Assembly: GCA_963922455.1 (NCBI GenBank)
Contig: CAWUIO010000139.1
Span: forward strand, 1 to 15,906
Length of the DNA stretch: 15,906 nt
Direction: 5' to 3'
DNA from: CAWUIO01 sp963922455
GTDB taxonomy: Bacteria; Bacteroidota; Bacteroidia; Cytophagales; Microscillaceae
This document shows, in pieces, positions 14,866-15,906 of the stretch (position 1 is the stretch's first letter; each line of letters begins with the position of its first letter). The notes below the pieces were generated by a model. The model saw nothing but the letters and a program-made list of their open reading frames with translations. It was not told the DNA's origin and made no database searches. The translations under genes were made by a program, and so were the position numbers.

Positions 14866-15752
14866 TATTGTTGAATCTCTTCCTCCAACCAGGCCAATCG
14901 TTCCATCAAAATCCCTTTAACGCTTGCCATATCATTAAAAAAGAAGTGACTTTCCCCATCTAAGGTTTGGACATACAACTTATCCTGAGGTACTCGACTT
15001 TCCAAAAAGCCGACATTGCCATACGGGACCATCCAATCTTCCGTACCGTGCTGTATTACCAAGGGGACCTGCATGTCTGACCAAATGTTAGAAATAGATC
15101 GGAGTTCATCCGGATGAGATATTTTTTCATCACTGGCTACCCAGGTATCGGCTACCCCTACCCATTTTACCGGAGGGGTATTACAAAAGTTAGCCAGCCA
15201 AACAAAACGTTCGTGACCGGGGTCTACGGCCCCTCCCGCTATAATAGAAGTTGCCACCCGGTCTGGGTACAAATAGGCCATATAGCCCACAATAGGCCCC
15301 CCGTAGGAATGCCCATACAGTATAAATTGATGCTCCGGATATTGCTCAAAAATCTTACTGATTTGCTCACTCTGGGCTGGGATGGAAGTAAGCGATTTAC
15401 CATAGCCAGAATACCCATATCCCGGACGGTCTACTGAAATAATGAGGGCTTTTTCTCTTAGTTCGGGCTCGCTCATAAATTGTAAAAACATGGAAAGCCC
15501 CCCGGGAGCTCCGTGGACAAATAAAATAGCCCACTTACTTTCATTTTGGCCGGTAACTACATAACGTAAGCTATCCTGGCCCATGGGTAAATATTTTATC
15601 TCGGCTGGAGTATCTTTCGACTTAAAATAAGCCTCAATTCCATCTTGATCATATCGAAAAGACATGCGCATCCCGACCACAAATAGTCCGAGCAAGCCTA
15701 AAAAAAATAACAAGAAGAAAATCCGAAAAAATTTACGGAGTTGCTTTTTCAT
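14865..15752 (-). CDS. Membrane-anchored alpha/beta hydrolase
   Basis: A 295-residue alpha/beta-hydrolase-fold protein. Residues about 8-28 form a hydrophobic helix after a basic start (MKKQLRKFFR, then IFFLLFFLGLLGLFVVGM) and have no obvious cleavage site, suggesting a signal anchor with the enzyme facing the periplasm. HGAPGG at 80-85 is the oxyanion-hole loop and SVDRPGYGYSG at 106-116 is typical of the fold. Ser149 in YGHSYGG is the nucleophile, Asp239 in QHGTEDWMVP the acid, and His269 in GESHFFFN the base. Homologs include esterases, lipases, proline iminopeptidases and haloalkane-type hydrolases; the HGxPGG loop and motif set do not settle the substrate. It converges on the sigma-factor fusion and has its own upstream promoter candidate. 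Confidence 0.9.
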   Translation of the reverse strand: MKKQLRKFFRIFFLLFFLGLLGLFVVGMRMSFRYDQDGIEAYFKSKDTPAEIKYLPMGQDSLRYVVTGQNESKWAILFVHGAPGGLSMFLQFMSEPELREKALIISVDRPGYGYSGYGKSLTSIPAQSEQISKIFEQYPEHQFILYGHSYGGPIVGYMAYLYPDRVATSIIAGGAVDPGHERFVWLANFCNTPPVKWVGVADTWVASDEKISHPDELRSISNIWSDMQVPLVIQHGTEDWMVPYGNVGFLESRVPQDKLYVQTLDGESHFFFNDMASVKGILMERLAWLEEEIQQ

Positions 15753-15906
15753 AGGAGTTTGTGCTTAGCATTTGTTAACAAACCTACATAATTCTTCGTG
15801 TCCCAGTTCCTTATCAATTGAAAAGCTTAGGAATTTTTTGGGGGCTTCCCGTAGGCTGCTCAAAAGATTAAATAAAAATAACCTCCTATTTTTGTAGCAC
15901 GACCAA
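15753..15906. promoter_or_regulatory. Upstream region of the hydrolase with candidate promoters and a palindrome
   Basis: On the minus strand TAGGTTTG (15786-15779) matches the -7 box TAnnTTTG and would give a leader of about 20 nt for the hydrolase. It is the same octamer as in the H-NOX promoter. It overlaps a perfect 12-bp palindrome, TTTGTTAACAAA (15771-15782). On the plus strand TATTTTTG (15887-15894) could serve a gene beyond the right edge. GGGGGCTTCCC (15840-15850) resembles the first module of the REP-like elements at 5942 and 8168, without the rest. No coding sequence was seen here. Confidence 0.35.

Noticed and set aside
15840..15850. Third copy of the REP-like element
   Set aside because: Only the first GGGGGCTTCCC module matches; the TCGGGCT and GAGCTCAAACAGG blocks are absent, so it may be a relic or chance.

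Overview
The window looks like chromosomal DNA of a Bacteroidota member, probably near the Saprospiria/Cytophagia. This is an inference from several signs. Signal peptides are short and often end in AQ. Candidate promoters match TAnnTTTG, the Bacteroidota -7 box. Start codons lack clear Shine-Dalgarno sequences. The families present (IgGFc-binding-like/kelch surface protein, DUF2807, SPOR-like coiled-coil proteins, stand-alone H-NOX) also suit that phylum. No tRNA, rRNA, CRISPR array, transposase or phage gene was seen.

Layout, left to right. Bases 1-2273 (minus) hold the N-terminal 757 codons of a secreted IgGFc-binding-like plus kelch-repeat protein that runs off the left edge. It diverges from a class II fumarase (fumC, plus, start chosen at 2516). 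Three tandem paralogous secreted coiled-coil/SPOR-like proteins follow (3982-5922, plus). Next comes a CocE/NonD-type secreted hydrolase (6085-7977, minus), bracketed by two inverted copies of a roughly 130-bp REP-like element.

A minus-strand block runs from 12148 down to 8210. In transcription order it encodes a small secreted CxxC protein, a carboxypeptidase Q-like M28 peptidase, a patatin-like phospholipase, an 81-residue unknown protein, and an H-NOX haem gas sensor with its own candidate promoter. On the plus strand, a secreted protein of unknown function (12272-12850) precedes the most unusual gene: an ECF sigma factor continuous in frame with a transmembrane helix, a BlaR1-tail-like segment and a DUF2807 domain (12942-14840). 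A bidirectional hairpin separates it from a convergent membrane-anchored alpha/beta hydrolase (14865-15752).

Much of the window encodes envelope or exported proteins: surface adhesin, SPOR-like proteins, and hydrolases for peptides, esters and lipids. Two candidate sensing modules stand out. One is the membrane-tethered sigma factor, which could link an envelope event directly to transcription. The other is the H-NOX, whose predicted pocket favours NO over O2 and which has no usual signalling partner beside it. No complete defence or mobile system was found.
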